Assembly (NCBI GenBank): GCA_001306305.2
Contig: CP155577.1
Span: forward strand, 372,001-436,000
Source of the DNA: Citromicrobium bathyomarinum
GTDB taxonomy: Bacteria > Pseudomonadota > Alphaproteobacteria > Sphingomonadales > Sphingomonadaceae
Reading direction: 5' to 3'
DNA length: 64,000 nucleotides
Shown: in pieces, positions 28,369-36,588 of the stretch
How the letters are laid out: every line of letters begins with the position of its first letter
Numbering within the stretch: the stretch's first letter is position 1
The notes under the pieces: generated by a model
What the model saw: only the letters and a program-made list of their open reading frames with translations
What the model was told of the DNA's origin: nothing
Databases searched by the model: none
Program-made: the position numbers and the translations under genes

Positions 28369-28409
28369 TCACCCGCCCTAGCGGCTTGCACGCGCGGCGC
28401 AAAACCCGC

Positions 28410-28826
28410 TCAACGATCGACCACCGTTACGTGCGGGTGATGCTTGGACAGGTAGTTCTTCACGATCTTGAGATTGCGCGAGTTGGAACGGAAGGCGAAG
28501 TCGGCCACGTCGCCCACCAGCGGGACGAAGCCGATCACCCCGTCGACCGCGACGTTCCCGATCATCCGCGACATGTGCCACTTGGACATGCCGAGATTGC
28601 GGGCCTCCCACACGATGTAGGCGCCCATGGCGACACCGAAAATGTCGCCCACCACCGGGATCAGGCCGACGATCGCGTCCATCCCGACATCGTAGTTGAT
28701 CCCCGGGATGGTCATGCTGCGTTCGGTCAGCTGTTCCATCATCTGGATCCGCCGATAGACCGATGCAGGGTCTTTTCCGGCAGGCATCTCGATGCCCATC
28801 AGGTTGATCGTCTGCGTCTCACCCAT
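28410..28826 (-). CDS. DUF4112 membrane protein
   Basis: A 138-residue protein with the DUF4112 pattern: GMDAIVGLIPVVGDIFGVAM and, repeated, GVIGFVPLVGDVADFAFRSN. Each copy forms a hydrophobic hairpin, and the protein probably inserts in the inner membrane. The function of the family is unknown. It lies 16 bases downstream of the solute-binding protein gene on the same strand. Confidence 0.85.
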   Translation of the reverse strand: MGETQTINLMGIEMPAGKDPASVYRRIQMMEQLTERSMTIPGINYDVGMDAIVGLIPVVGDIFGVAMGAYIVWEARNLGMSKWHMSRMIGNVAVDGVIGFVPLVGDVADFAFRSNSRNLKIVKNYLSKHHPHVTVVDR

Positions 28827-28842
28827 TGGAAATGTCCCCGTT

Positions 28843-30360
28843 CTACCAGGCCTCTACCCCTGCCAACGCATAAATGGGGTGTCTGGACCACGAGTTCTCG
28901 GAAAAACCTTCCAGCCCGCTGCGGACCAGCGACCAGCGGACCGGCGCGCCCAGCGGAATATACACCTCGCGCGCGATCAGCGCACCCTCGGCCTCGGCCA
29001 GAAGCGTCGCGGAGCCCTCGCCCGGCTCCGGCCGCAGCGACTGCGTCACCAGCTCGTCCGCTTCGGGCGAGCAGGGGCCGCGCAGCAGCTCGCAATTGAA
29101 CTGGTTGAGGAACCAGCGTGCGCTGGGATAGCGCGCCACCCGGTCGATCATCACCAGATCCGCCCCTTGCGGAAACTGGACCCGGCGAAGCTCCACCCCG
29201 ATCGTCGCCAGGTCGAGCGAGAGCGCGCGCACCAGCACGTCGCTGCCCGGCCCCTCGGGCACCCACAGGCGGACGCGCGGTGCCTGCCCGGTGCGGCGCT
29301 GCCAGTCGACCACCTGCTGGCGCGCGCGATCGCGCCGCTGATCGATCGAGAGCGACGCCCAGCGTTCTCCGGGCGACACCGTATTGCCCGGCAGGCCGAC
29401 GGGCACGACTCGGGTCGAGGGCTGCCATCCACCCAGACTGAACCCCTCGGCCAGTGCCGCGCGGTCGATCGCCATGGACAGCGCCTCGCGATTCTCGACC
29501 TCGGCGAAGAAGCCCTGTTCGTTGCTCACCAGCATCCCGAACAGGCCCAGCGCGGGGTCCAGCCGGATGGTCCCGCGCGACAGCGGGCCGGTATCGGCCA
29601 GCGGGAGGGTGAAGACCGTCCCGTCGAGCAGCGCCGCCGCCTTCCCCTGGCTGAATGCCTCGTTGGCCTGCACCCCGGGCAGCGCCCGCAGGCGGACGGT
29701 CTTGCCCAGCTCCTCGGGCTCGCGCTCGGGCAGACCGATCGATTCGGGCGGGGTCGGACGCAGGATCGCGAGGTCGCCTTCACGCTCCAGCCGCATCGGC
29801 GCGATCGATTCGCCGTCATGCATGATCGCCAGTTCGGGCTGAGCGAGCAGTTGCAGGAATTCGGGCATCGGCCCCGTCAGGCGGATTTCGATCACCCGCG
29901 CGGTCATCGCGCGCACATCGTCGATCTTTCGCAGGTCGAGGCCGAGCGAGGTGCCGCGCAGCTGGCGGATCGTCGCCAGCAGGCTGGCGCGAGCGTCCTC
30001 TGCGGTCAGTGGTTCGCCATCGGACCAGGTTAGCTGGCGCAGCCGGAAGATGTAGCTGCGCCCATCCTCGGTCACGATCCAGCTTTCGCCCAGCGCGGGC
30101 ACGACCTCACCCTCCGCATTGAGCGCGACGATGCCCGACGCGGTCGCATCGCGGACCAGCTGCGCCCCGGGCGAGAGGCGCAGACCGTCTTCGAAAATCG
30201 AATCGGGGGCACCGATGACCACCACCGGCAGGCCGTCTTCTTCCCCCGTATCGCCGCATGATCCCAGCGCGACCGCCATCAGCGCGGCGGCAAGCCACCG
30301 CAAGCCAGGTGGGGGACGCCCGGCGGGCGCGAAACGATTGGGGATGAACTGGCTCGGCAC
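28843..30360 (-). CDS. ABC transporter family-5 solute-binding lipoprotein
   Basis: A 505-residue protein. A hydrophobic signal with lipobox ending LGSC lies near residue 35, then the family-5 (peptide/nickel/oligopeptide) binding fold: PALGESWIVTEDGRSYIFRL, TWSDGEPLTAEDA and NREALSMAIDRAALAEG. No permease or ATPase genes are adjacent, so it may work with a distant transporter, or as a stand-alone binding protein as seen in some alphaproteobacteria. The long N-terminal extension before the lipobox is unusual; an internal start near residue 25 is possible. Confidence 0.82.
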   Translation of the reverse strand: MPSQFIPNRFAPAGRPPPGLRWLAAALMAVALGSCGDTGEEDGLPVVVIGAPDSIFEDGLRLSPGAQLVRDATASGIVALNAEGEVVPALGESWIVTEDGRSYIFRLRQLTWSDGEPLTAEDARASLLATIRQLRGTSLGLDLRKIDDVRAMTARVIEIRLTGPMPEFLQLLAQPELAIMHDGESIAPMRLEREGDLAILRPTPPESIGLPEREPEELGKTVRLRALPGVQANEAFSQGKAAALLDGTVFTLPLADTGPLSRGTIRLDPALGLFGMLVSNEQGFFAEVENREALSMAIDRAALAEGFSLGGWQPSTRVVPVGLPGNTVSPGERWASLSIDQRRDRARQQVVDWQRRTGQAPRVRLWVPEGPGSDVLVRALSLDLATIGVELRRVQFPQGADLVMIDRVARYPSARWFLNQFNCELLRGPCSPEADELVTQSLRPEPGEGSATLLAEAEGALIAREVYIPLGAPVRWSLVRSGLEGFSENSWSRHPIYALAGVEAW

Positions 30361-30410
30361 GGCAACCGGCCCTTAGCAGGCCGACGCGCCGGGGTCAGCG
30401 CGGTTTCGTG

Positions 30411-30791
30411 CTAGATCTTGCGGATCGAACGCGGCGAGGCCTGTTGGGCCGACGGCGGCGCGATCGAGGAAGGCCGGGTATAGCGCGGCGTGCTGTCGCC
30501 CGCGGGTGCCGGAGCCTCGCGAACCTTCTTCGAATCGATTTCACTGTCGAACACGATGCCGAAGCGGTTGTCCTGCGTCCACGCGACCGAGCCGGTGACG
30601 CGGCCCACATTGCGCAGGTCCACGGCCAGACGCATGCCCCGTTCGACGTACAGATCGGCCTCTGCCATCATCCCGCCGTCGGAAAGGTTGCGCACCTTCA
30701 CGCGAGTCGACTGGCCTCCGTCGGCCAGGGTCAGTTCCGCCGTCAGGAACAGGCTGTCGCGCTTCACAGATCTGGTATCGATGGCGTTCAT
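30411..30791 (-). CDS. PilZ-domain protein
   Basis: A 126-residue protein with a single PilZ domain at about 7-90: an N-terminal basic VKRDS in place of RxxxR, then VRNLSDGGMMAEA, which carries the D/NxSxxG motif. The C-terminal 35 residues are Pro/Ser/Ala rich and likely disordered. PilZ domains bind cyclic-di-GMP; the weak RxxxR match makes binding uncertain. No motility or cellulose gene is adjacent. Confidence 0.85.
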   Translation of the reverse strand: MNAIDTRSVKRDSLFLTAELTLADGGQSTRVKVRNLSDGGMMAEADLYVERGMRLAVDLRNVGRVTGSVAWTQDNRFGIVFDSEIDSKKVREAPAPAGDSTPRYTRPSSIAPPSAQQASPRSIRKI

Positions 30792-30919
30792 TCGGTCGTC
30801 TCGGTCTGTCCGGGTCGCAGTGAGGGGCCTGTGACGGCCCTTTGCTGCATCTAGCGCGAGACAGGCTAAGAAAGTTTAAACACCGCTTTACCGCAATTCC
30901 CCGCGGCCCGTGGGCGGGA

Positions 30920-31378
30920 TCAGTCGTTGCGGGAGATTTTCTCGCGCCGCTCGTGCGCTTCCTGCGCCTCGACCGTCATGGTCGCGACCGGGCGCGCGAT
31001 CAGGCGCTGCAGGCCGATCGGATCGCCGGTGACTTCGCAATAGCCGTATTCACCCGCGTCGATCCGGCGTAGCGCGGCGTCGATCTTGGCGATCAACTTG
31101 CGCTGGCGGTCACGGGTACGCAGCTCGATTCCCCAATCGGTCTCACTCGACGCGCGATCGGTCAGGTCGGGTTCGCGCAGCGGCGCATCGGCAAGGTTCT
31201 GCAAGGTGCCGCCCGCTTCGGTGCGCAGCGAATGCTTCCATTCGATCAGCAGCTTGCGAAAGAACTGCTGCTGCCGCTCGTTCATGTATTCTTCGTCGTC
31301 GGAGGGCGTATAGTCGTCCGGCAAGGCCTTGTTCGCCTTGGCCAGAATTTCGCTTTCGCTGAGCGCTTCTGCGGCCAT
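30920..31378 (-). CDS. dksA: RNA polymerase-binding transcription factor DksA
   Basis: A 152-residue protein: an acidic N-terminus (LPDDYTPSDDEEYMNERQQ), a coiled-coil region and a C-terminal finger EYGYCEVTGDPIGLQRLIARP. Only one of the four zinc-binding cysteines of E. coli DksA is present. This matches the alphaproteobacterial type and P. aeruginosa DksA2-like zinc-independent proteins. It acts with ppGpp on RNA polymerase. The start at 31378 gives the standard family length; the ORF extends upstream without similarity. Confidence 0.93.
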   Translation of the reverse strand: MAAEALSESEILAKANKALPDDYTPSDDEEYMNERQQQFFRKLLIEWKHSLRTEAGGTLQNLADAPLREPDLTDRASSETDWGIELRTRDRQRKLIAKIDAALRRIDAGEYGYCEVTGDPIGLQRLIARPVATMTVEAQEAHERREKISRND

Positions 31379-31693
31379 CACGTCCTCTATCTCTTCCGGT
31401 CCCACCCGTGACCGGCTCCTCTCATTGCCGTCAAGGCAAGCAGCGGAGCCTATGGCGGCGGCTCTTAGCAGGCATGCGATGCCGAACAAGCGCTTATCCC
31501 CGAAAGTGAAACTAAGTGTCGCTGCGCGAACGAATGCACGCCGAACCGAACCTGCGCATCCGTCGCGGCTGTACCTTGCGCAACCGGCAGAAAGAGGCGC
31601 GGCCATTAACGGCCTGTTTACCATGACCAGCAAGAAGTGAACGGGCGGGCTGCAACCCGTCTAGAAGGGGATAATGAGGACAGGGGAATTACC
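31379..31693. promoter_or_regulatory. Divergent intergenic region dksA / Sel1-like gene
   Basis: These 315 bases separate dksA (-) from the Sel1-like gene (+) and must hold both promoters. No convincing -35/-10 pair is obvious. GGCCATTAACGGCC at about 31600 is a near palindrome. No coding frame is supported here. Confidence 0.4.
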
Positions 31694-32020
31694 ATGCGAC
31701 TGACCAGTGTAGAAATCGAGACGGCCACACCGGCCACCGACCAGATTGCCGACCTAACGATCGCGCGGCTGATCGCCGCTGCCGCCGATGGCGATGGGCA
31801 GGCGTGCTACGAACTGGGCGTCATCTGGTCGACCGGGGGCCACGGGCTCGACTGCGACCTGATCGAAGCGCACCAGTGGTTCAACCTCGCCGCCGCAAGG
31901 GGCCATCAGGAAGCGGCCTGGTGCCGGGCTGACATTTCCGACGAGATGACCGCCCGCGAAATCGCCGAAGCACAGCGCCGCGCGCGCCAGTGGATGATCG
32001 AACATCGCAAGAGCGCCTGA
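31694..32020 (+). CDS. Sel1-like repeat protein
   Basis: A 108-residue protein with one or two Sel1-type repeats: AAADGDGQACYELGVIWSTG and the classical HQWFNLAAARGHQEAAW. Sel1 repeats form alpha-solenoids for protein contacts. AGGGGAATTACC precedes the ATG. There is no signal peptide, so it is likely cytoplasmic. The partner is unknown. It converges with the GNAT-like gene three bases after its stop. Confidence 0.8.
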   Translation: MRLTSVEIETATPATDQIADLTIARLIAAAADGDGQACYELGVIWSTGGHGLDCDLIEAHQWFNLAAARGHQEAAWCRADISDEMTAREIAEAQRRARQWMIEHRKSA

Positions 32021-32023
32021 CGA

Positions 32024-33160
32024 CTAGCTTTTCCTGAAGGGCGTTCGCTCTTCGAGGAAGTTCTGTTCCGCCGCGATGCCCTGCCGCTCGCGCTCGAGGA
32101 ACTCAGCCACCGCGGCGCGCAGGCCCGGATCGGCTATATAATGCGCCGAGCGTGTCTGCACCGGAGCATATCCGCGCGCGAGCTTGTGCCCACCCTGCGC
32201 CCCTGCCTCCACACGCGACAGCCCGCGCGCGATCGCCGCGTCTATCGCCTGATAATAACACAGCTCGAAATGCAGGAAGGGGATGTCGACCAGGCACCCC
32301 CAGTAGCGCCCGAACAGCGTGGTCCCGCCGATCACGTTCATCGCGCCCGCAACCGGCTGTCCGTTCAGATACGCGAAGATCAGCAGGATCTGCTCACCCA
32401 TCCGCTCGCCCAGCAGGGTAAAGGCCTCGCGCGTCAGATAGGGCGTGCCCCATTTGCGCATTCCGGTATCCTGATAGAATTCCCAGAACGCGTCCCACAC
32501 ATCCTCGGTCAGGTCGGCGCCGGTGAGGTGGCGAATCTCGACCTGCTCTTGCGCCTTCGCGCGCTCCTTGCGCAGATTCTTGCGCTTGCGACTCGCGAGC
32601 GTATCCAGAAACGCGTCGAAATCCTTGAATCCGTCGTTTTCCCAGTGGAACTGCAGGTCGCTGCGAATCAGCCACCCGGCACGCTCGAACAGCGGGACCT
32701 GATCGGGTGAGAGGAAGGTCGCATGCGCGCCCGACAGGGAATGTTCGTGGCACACCTGCTCGGCCGCGTTCAGCAGCGGCGCGGCGAACGCCTCGTCTTC
32801 GAACAGCAGGCGCGGGCCCGTGGCCGGGGTGAAGGGCGCGGCGATCTGGAGCTTGGGATAATAGCGCCCGCCCGCGCGCTCGTACGCGTCGGCCCAGCCC
32901 TGGTCGAACACGTATTCCCCGCGGCTGTGGGACTTGAGGTAGGCAGGCAAGGCGGCGTGGATCGTGCCGCCGTCGTCCGCAATCGTGATCGGTGCAGCCT
33001 GCCAGCCGGTGCCCGGTCCGACGCTGCCCGAATCCTCCATCGCGGAGAGGAACGCGTGGCCGACGAAGGGATTGTCCTCGCCCGCCACCCGGTCCCACGC
33101 CGCCGCGTCGATACCGGCGACCCCGCCGTGGATGCGTGCCGTGAGCTCTCTATCCGCCAT
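32024..33160 (-). CDS. GNAT-family (peptidogalycan-type) acyltransferase
   Basis: A 378-residue protein of the 'peptidogalycan biosynthesis/recognition' family related to FemAB/GNAT enzymes. Typical segments are NPFVGHAFLSAMEDSGSVG, FDAFLDTLASRKRKNLRKER, WDAFWEFYQDTGMRKWGTPY and FGRYWGCLVDIPFLHFELCY, ending with AGAQGGHKLARGYAP. The chemical role of the family is not firmly established. The start at 33160 (MADRELT) is the family start; the upstream extension is spurious. Confidence 0.87.
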   Translation of the reverse strand: MADRELTARIHGGVAGIDAAAWDRVAGEDNPFVGHAFLSAMEDSGSVGPGTGWQAAPITIADDGGTIHAALPAYLKSHSRGEYVFDQGWADAYERAGGRYYPKLQIAAPFTPATGPRLLFEDEAFAAPLLNAAEQVCHEHSLSGAHATFLSPDQVPLFERAGWLIRSDLQFHWENDGFKDFDAFLDTLASRKRKNLRKERAKAQEQVEIRHLTGADLTEDVWDAFWEFYQDTGMRKWGTPYLTREAFTLLGERMGEQILLIFAYLNGQPVAGAMNVIGGTTLFGRYWGCLVDIPFLHFELCYYQAIDAAIARGLSRVEAGAQGGHKLARGYAPVQTRSAHYIADPGLRAAVAEFLERERQGIAAEQNFLEERTPFRKS

Positions 33161-33200
33161 TATCGCCGATATGGGAACGCATGGGGCGCTTCGCGAGCCG

Positions 33201-33665
33201 CTAGTGCTGCGGGCGCAGCGCGATGATCGCGTCGACCTCGACCGCCGCACCCAGCGGCAGGACCGGCACGCCGACCGCTGCGCGGGCATGGCGGCCCGCT
33301 TCTCCGAACACGTCGAACATCAGTTCGGACGCGCCATTGGCGACCTTCGCCTGATCGGTGAAATCGGCGGTAGAATTGACGAACGCGCCGAGCCTGACGA
33401 CACGCTCCACCCGGTCGAGCGAGATGCGCGCGCCTTCCAGCTGGGCAAGAATCATCAGCCCGCATGCCCGCGCGGCTGCAACCCCGTCTTCCAGGCTCAC
33501 GTCATCGCCCAGCCGCCCGGTGACCAGTTCGCCATCGACGAAAGGCAATTGCCCGGAAAGATAGGCGAGGCCGCCATGCACCGCGACCGGCACATAGCTG
33601 GCAACGGGGGCGGCAGCCTTGGGCAGGGTGATCCCCAGTTCGTCGAGGCGGGCCTGGATGGTCAT
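33201..33665 (-). CDS. RidA-family protein
   Basis: A 154-residue protein of the longer RidA (YjgF/UK114) branch with LSGQLPFVDGELVTGRLGDD, VVRLGAFVNSTADFTDQ and a C-terminal RAAVGVPVLPLGAAVEVDA. The branch differs from archetypal RidA, in which an Arg deaminates 2-aminoacrylate; here the Arg of the RxxVGV segment is kept. Its ATG overlaps the HAD stop codon (ATGA), third gene of the DUF3572-HAD-RidA operon. Confidence 0.9.
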   Translation of the reverse strand: MTIQARLDELGITLPKAAAPVASYVPVAVHGGLAYLSGQLPFVDGELVTGRLGDDVSLEDGVAAARACGLMILAQLEGARISLDRVERVVRLGAFVNSTADFTDQAKVANGASELMFDVFGEAGRHARAAVGVPVLPLGAAVEVDAIIALRPQH

Positions 33666-34288
33666 GCGGGCTTCTCCAATCGGTTGAGTATCCATGGCAG
33701 CGCTTCGTGCCACGTATCGATTCGGGCGTGCGCATCGCCCGCCTTGGCTCCGCATGCAATATGCGGGGCGAGGCCGGGCTCGCCGCACAGGTGCAACCGG
33801 GCAATATCGGGCGCATGCTCGCGCGCCGAGCTGTGGTGCTGCGACAGATCGTCGATGAACACCGCGCGGCTGGGGGAGTATTCCTCCAGAATCCGGGCGA
33901 TCGCCCCGCCCTTGGGGCCTTGGTTGGTGTAGACCTTCACGTCGATACCGTGGCGAGCGAGCTGGCGCGCGCGATCCTCCTGCCGGTGGTCCAGCAGGTT
34001 GGTCAGCACCACCACATCGGCCTGCTCGGCCAGCGTGCCATAGGCCTCCACCGCGCCCGCGATCGGCTCCTGCCGTTCCATTTCGGTATCGAAGAAACCG
34101 TTGAGCAACCGCCAGATGTCCTTCTGCTCGACCGTCTCGCCGCTCTCGCGGCGGGTCAGCGCGGTGGTGAAATCGGGCGCGTCGAAGGCGAAGTCGATGG
34201 CGTGCGCCTCGCCCAGCCAGTCGCGGAAAGGCGCGACCATGTGCAGCAGCACTTCGTCGCAATCGGTGATGACCAGCGGGCGGCTCAT
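33662..34288 (-). CDS. HAD-superfamily hydrolase
   Basis: A 208-residue protein with the HAD nucleophile motif near the N-terminus (VITDCDEVLLHM, the DxD pattern with Asp at about 8 and 10). VVVLTNLLDHRQED (motif II) and GAIARILEEYSPSRAVFIDD (the motif III/IV Asp pair) follow. The substrate is unknown. It overlaps DUF3572 upstream and RidA downstream by four bases each (ATGA), so the three genes are translationally coupled. Confidence 0.9.
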   Translation of the reverse strand: MSRPLVITDCDEVLLHMVAPFRDWLGEAHAIDFAFDAPDFTTALTRRESGETVEQKDIWRLLNGFFDTEMERQEPIAGAVEAYGTLAEQADVVVLTNLLDHRQEDRARQLARHGIDVKVYTNQGPKGGAIARILEEYSPSRAVFIDDLSQHHSSAREHAPDIARLHLCGEPGLAPHIACGAKAGDAHARIDTWHEALPWILNRLEKPA

Positions 34289-34575
34289 GCAGACAGCTCC
34301 CGGTGCGCGGCGATGATCACCGCCGGATCGACATTGAGCGCATCGGCGGCGAGGACCAGATCGGGCTCGTGCGCGGCGAGGAATTCGAGGACCGCAGCCT
34401 GCACGCTCTTGTCCTCGATCCCGTGGCGCAGCCGTTCGGGAGTCAGTCCGGTCAGCGAGAGGAGACGGTCGGCCCGCCGCTCGTCGGTCAGGATCCAGCC
34501 CAGCGCGCCCAGTGCCAGCGCTTCGGCATCGCTATGACCGCCGTGGGAGGGGTCCGGTGTCGTGGGCGTTGTCAT
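34285..34575 (-). CDS. DUF3572 protein
   Basis: A 96-residue protein with the DUF3572 pattern SDAEALALGALGWILTDERR followed by LLSLTGLTPERLR and a helical C-terminus. The function of the family is unknown; it is confined to alphaproteobacteria. It is the first gene of a coupled operon with HAD and RidA genes, and divergent from the divK-like gene (54 bases between starts). Confidence 0.88.
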   Translation of the reverse strand: MTTPTTPDPSHGGHSDAEALALGALGWILTDERRADRLLSLTGLTPERLRHGIEDKSVQAAVLEFLAAHEPDLVLAADALNVDPAVIIAAHRELSA

Positions 34576-34629
34576 AGGGGGGGCTGGTGGCCTATCCGAT
34601 AGCGGGGGAAATCAGGAGTTGGGCGAGAC

Positions 34630-34998
34630 GTGGCAAAACGCATCCTTGTTGTCGAGGACAACGATCTCAACCGCAAATTGTTCTGCGATGTGCTGCGCGC
34701 CAAGGGCTACGAGGTGCTGGGCTGTGCGGATGGCAATTCGGTGATCGCCTCGGCGCACCAGTTCCGCCCCGATCTCGCGATCATGGACATCCAGCTGCCG
34801 CATGTCTCCGGCCTCGACCTGATCGCGCAGATGAAGGCCGATCCCAAGCTCGCGGGCGTGCCCGTGCTCGCGGTGACCGCCTATGCGGGCAAGGGCGACG
34901 AAGACCGGATCCGCGCCGCAGGCGCAGAGGATTACCTTGCCAAACCGGTCTCCATCGGGCCCTTCTCGGCCAAGGTTCTCGCGCTGATCGGCGAGTAG
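34630..34998 (+). CDS. divK: DivK-like single-domain response regulator
   Basis: A 122-residue receiver domain without an output domain. It has the acidic pocket (VVEDND near residue 9), the phospho-acceptor Asp in LAIMDIQLP (about 53), the Thr in AVTAYAG and the Lys in YLAKPV. Length and sequence (KRILVVEDNDLNRKLFCDVL) match DivK, which in Caulobacter transmits cell-polarity signals to the CckA-ChpT pathway. The start codon is GTG. It is followed 84 bases later by the acyl carrier protein gene. Confidence 0.9.
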   Translation: MAKRILVVEDNDLNRKLFCDVLRAKGYEVLGCADGNSVIASAHQFRPDLAIMDIQLPHVSGLDLIAQMKADPKLAGVPVLAVTAYAGKGDEDRIRAAGAEDYLAKPVSIGPFSAKVLALIGE

Positions 34999-35081
34999 CG
35001 CCGCCTCGCGAAAGCTTGACAAATCCGGGCCGAAAGCGCTTTGGCGGGCCCTTCCCCAATTCTTCTTAGAGGATGCCCGCG

Positions 35082-35327
35082 ATGGACCGTGCCGAGATCG
35101 ACCGGCGAATCCGCGACCTGATCGAACCGTTCAACAAGAACGGGGTCACGATTACCGATGCGACCACCTTTCAGGGCGACCTCGAATTCGACAGCCTGAC
35201 CGTGATGGACTTCGTCGCCGCGATCGAGGACGAGTTCGACATCATCATCTCGATGAACCAGCAGGCCGAGATCGAGACCTATGGCCAGCTGGTCGATGCC
35301 GTGAAGAAACTGGTCGACGCAGGGTGA
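35082..35327 (+). CDS. Acyl carrier protein of the sphingolipid locus
   Basis: An 81-residue acyl carrier protein. The phosphopantetheine attachment serine is in LEFDSLTVMDF (Ser at about residue 38), and helices II/III follow. The ATG at 35082 is preferred over 35073 because AGAGG then lies at a normal nine-base distance, while it would touch the upstream ATG. It lies eight bases upstream of spt. In Caulobacter and related bacteria a dedicated ACP supplies the acyl group to serine palmitoyltransferase, and this pair fits that. Confidence 0.9.
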   Translation: MDRAEIDRRIRDLIEPFNKNGVTITDATTFQGDLEFDSLTVMDFVAAIEDEFDIIISMNQQAEIETYGQLVDAVKKLVDAG

Positions 35328-35334
35328 TCGCACG

Positions 35335-36588
35335 ATGAGTGAAGGCATCAGCCAGCCGGACGCGCCCGTAGTGCGTGAAGGCCGCGCCAAGGGCGATCTT
35401 TTCGCCAAGTTCGACGATCTGATCGCAATGCGCGAAGGCCTGCTCGCCAGCGGGGTGGAAGATCCCTTCAACCTGGTGATGGAAAAGGTCCTCTCGCCCA
35501 CCCGAGCGATCTGCAACGGGCGCGAGACGATCCTGCTGGGCACCTACAACTACATGGGTATGACCTTCGATCCGGACGTGATCGAGGCGGGCAAGCAGGC
35601 GCTGGAGGAATTCGGTAGCGGGACCACCGGCAGCCGCGTGCTCAATGGCACGTATCAGGGCCACAAGGAGTGCGAGGACGCGCTCAAGGAATTTTACGGA
35701 ATGGACCATGCGATGGTCTTTTCCACCGGCTACCAGGCCAACCTCGGGATCATCTCGACCATCGCCGGCAAGGGCGATTACGTGGTGCTGGATATCGACA
35801 GCCATGCCTCGATCTACGATGGCTGCGCGATGGGCCGGGCCGAGATCGTCCCCTTCCGCCACAATGATATCGAAGCGCTCGAAAAGCGTCTGAAGCGCAT
35901 TCCCGCCGACGCGGGCAAGCTGGTCGTGCTCGAAGGCGTCTATTCGATGCTCGGCGACGTCGCTCCGCTCAAGGAGATGATCTGCGTCTCCAAGGATGCC
36001 GGCGCGATGGTGCTGGTGGACGAAGCGCACTCGATGGGCTTCATCGGCGAGCATGGCCGCGGCGTTGCCGAAGCGCAGGGCGTTCTCGAAGATGTCGACT
36101 TCGTGATCGGCACTTTCTCGAAGAGCGTCGGCACGGTGGGCGGCTTCTGCGTATCCAACCACCCCGATTTCGAGATCATGCGGCTGGTCTGCCGCCCCTA
36201 CGTGTTCACCGCCAGCCTTCCGCCGAGCGTGGTCGCCACCGCCGCGACCAGCATCCGCAAGCTGATGCACGGCGGCAACAAGCGCGCGCACCTGTGGGAG
36301 AATTCCCGCACGCTGCACAAGGGCTTGAAGGACCTCGGCTTCCAACTCGGCACCGACGAGCCGCAGAGCGCGATCATCGCCGTCATCATGCCCGACCTGA
36401 CCAGGGGCGCGCAGATGTGGGAGGCGCTGCTGAAGGAAGGGCTCTACGTCAATCTCGCCCGCCCGCCCGCAACGCCCGCCAACATGACGCTGCTGCGCTG
36501 CTCGCTGTGCGCCGAACATAGCGAGGAAGAGGTCGCGACCATCCTCGGCATGTTCGAGCGCGCGGGCAAGGCGACCGGGATTATCTGA
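35335..36588 (+). CDS. spt: Serine palmitoyltransferase
   Basis: A 417-residue PLP-dependent alpha-oxoamine synthase. LGTYNYMGMTFDPDVIEAG and SGTTGSRVLNGTYQGHKE are the N-terminal signature, VLVDEAHSMG carries the cofactor Asp, and the PLP lysine is Lys263 in GTFSKSVGTVGG. It condenses serine with an acyl thioester to 3-ketosphinganine, the committed step of bacterial sphingolipid synthesis, the hallmark of Sphingomonadales. The gene follows the ACP by eight bases. Other ketoacyl synthases of the family (KBL, BioF) are less likely given the ACP neighbour. Confidence 0.93.
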   Translation: MSEGISQPDAPVVREGRAKGDLFAKFDDLIAMREGLLASGVEDPFNLVMEKVLSPTRAICNGRETILLGTYNYMGMTFDPDVIEAGKQALEEFGSGTTGSRVLNGTYQGHKECEDALKEFYGMDHAMVFSTGYQANLGIISTIAGKGDYVVLDIDSHASIYDGCAMGRAEIVPFRHNDIEALEKRLKRIPADAGKLVVLEGVYSMLGDVAPLKEMICVSKDAGAMVLVDEAHSMGFIGEHGRGVAEAQGVLEDVDFVIGTFSKSVGTVGGFCVSNHPDFEIMRLVCRPYVFTASLPPSVVATAATSIRKLMHGGNKRAHLWENSRTLHKGLKDLGFQLGTDEPQSAIIAVIMPDLTRGAQMWEALLKEGLYVNLARPPATPANMTLLRCSLCAEHSEEEVATILGMFERAGKATGII

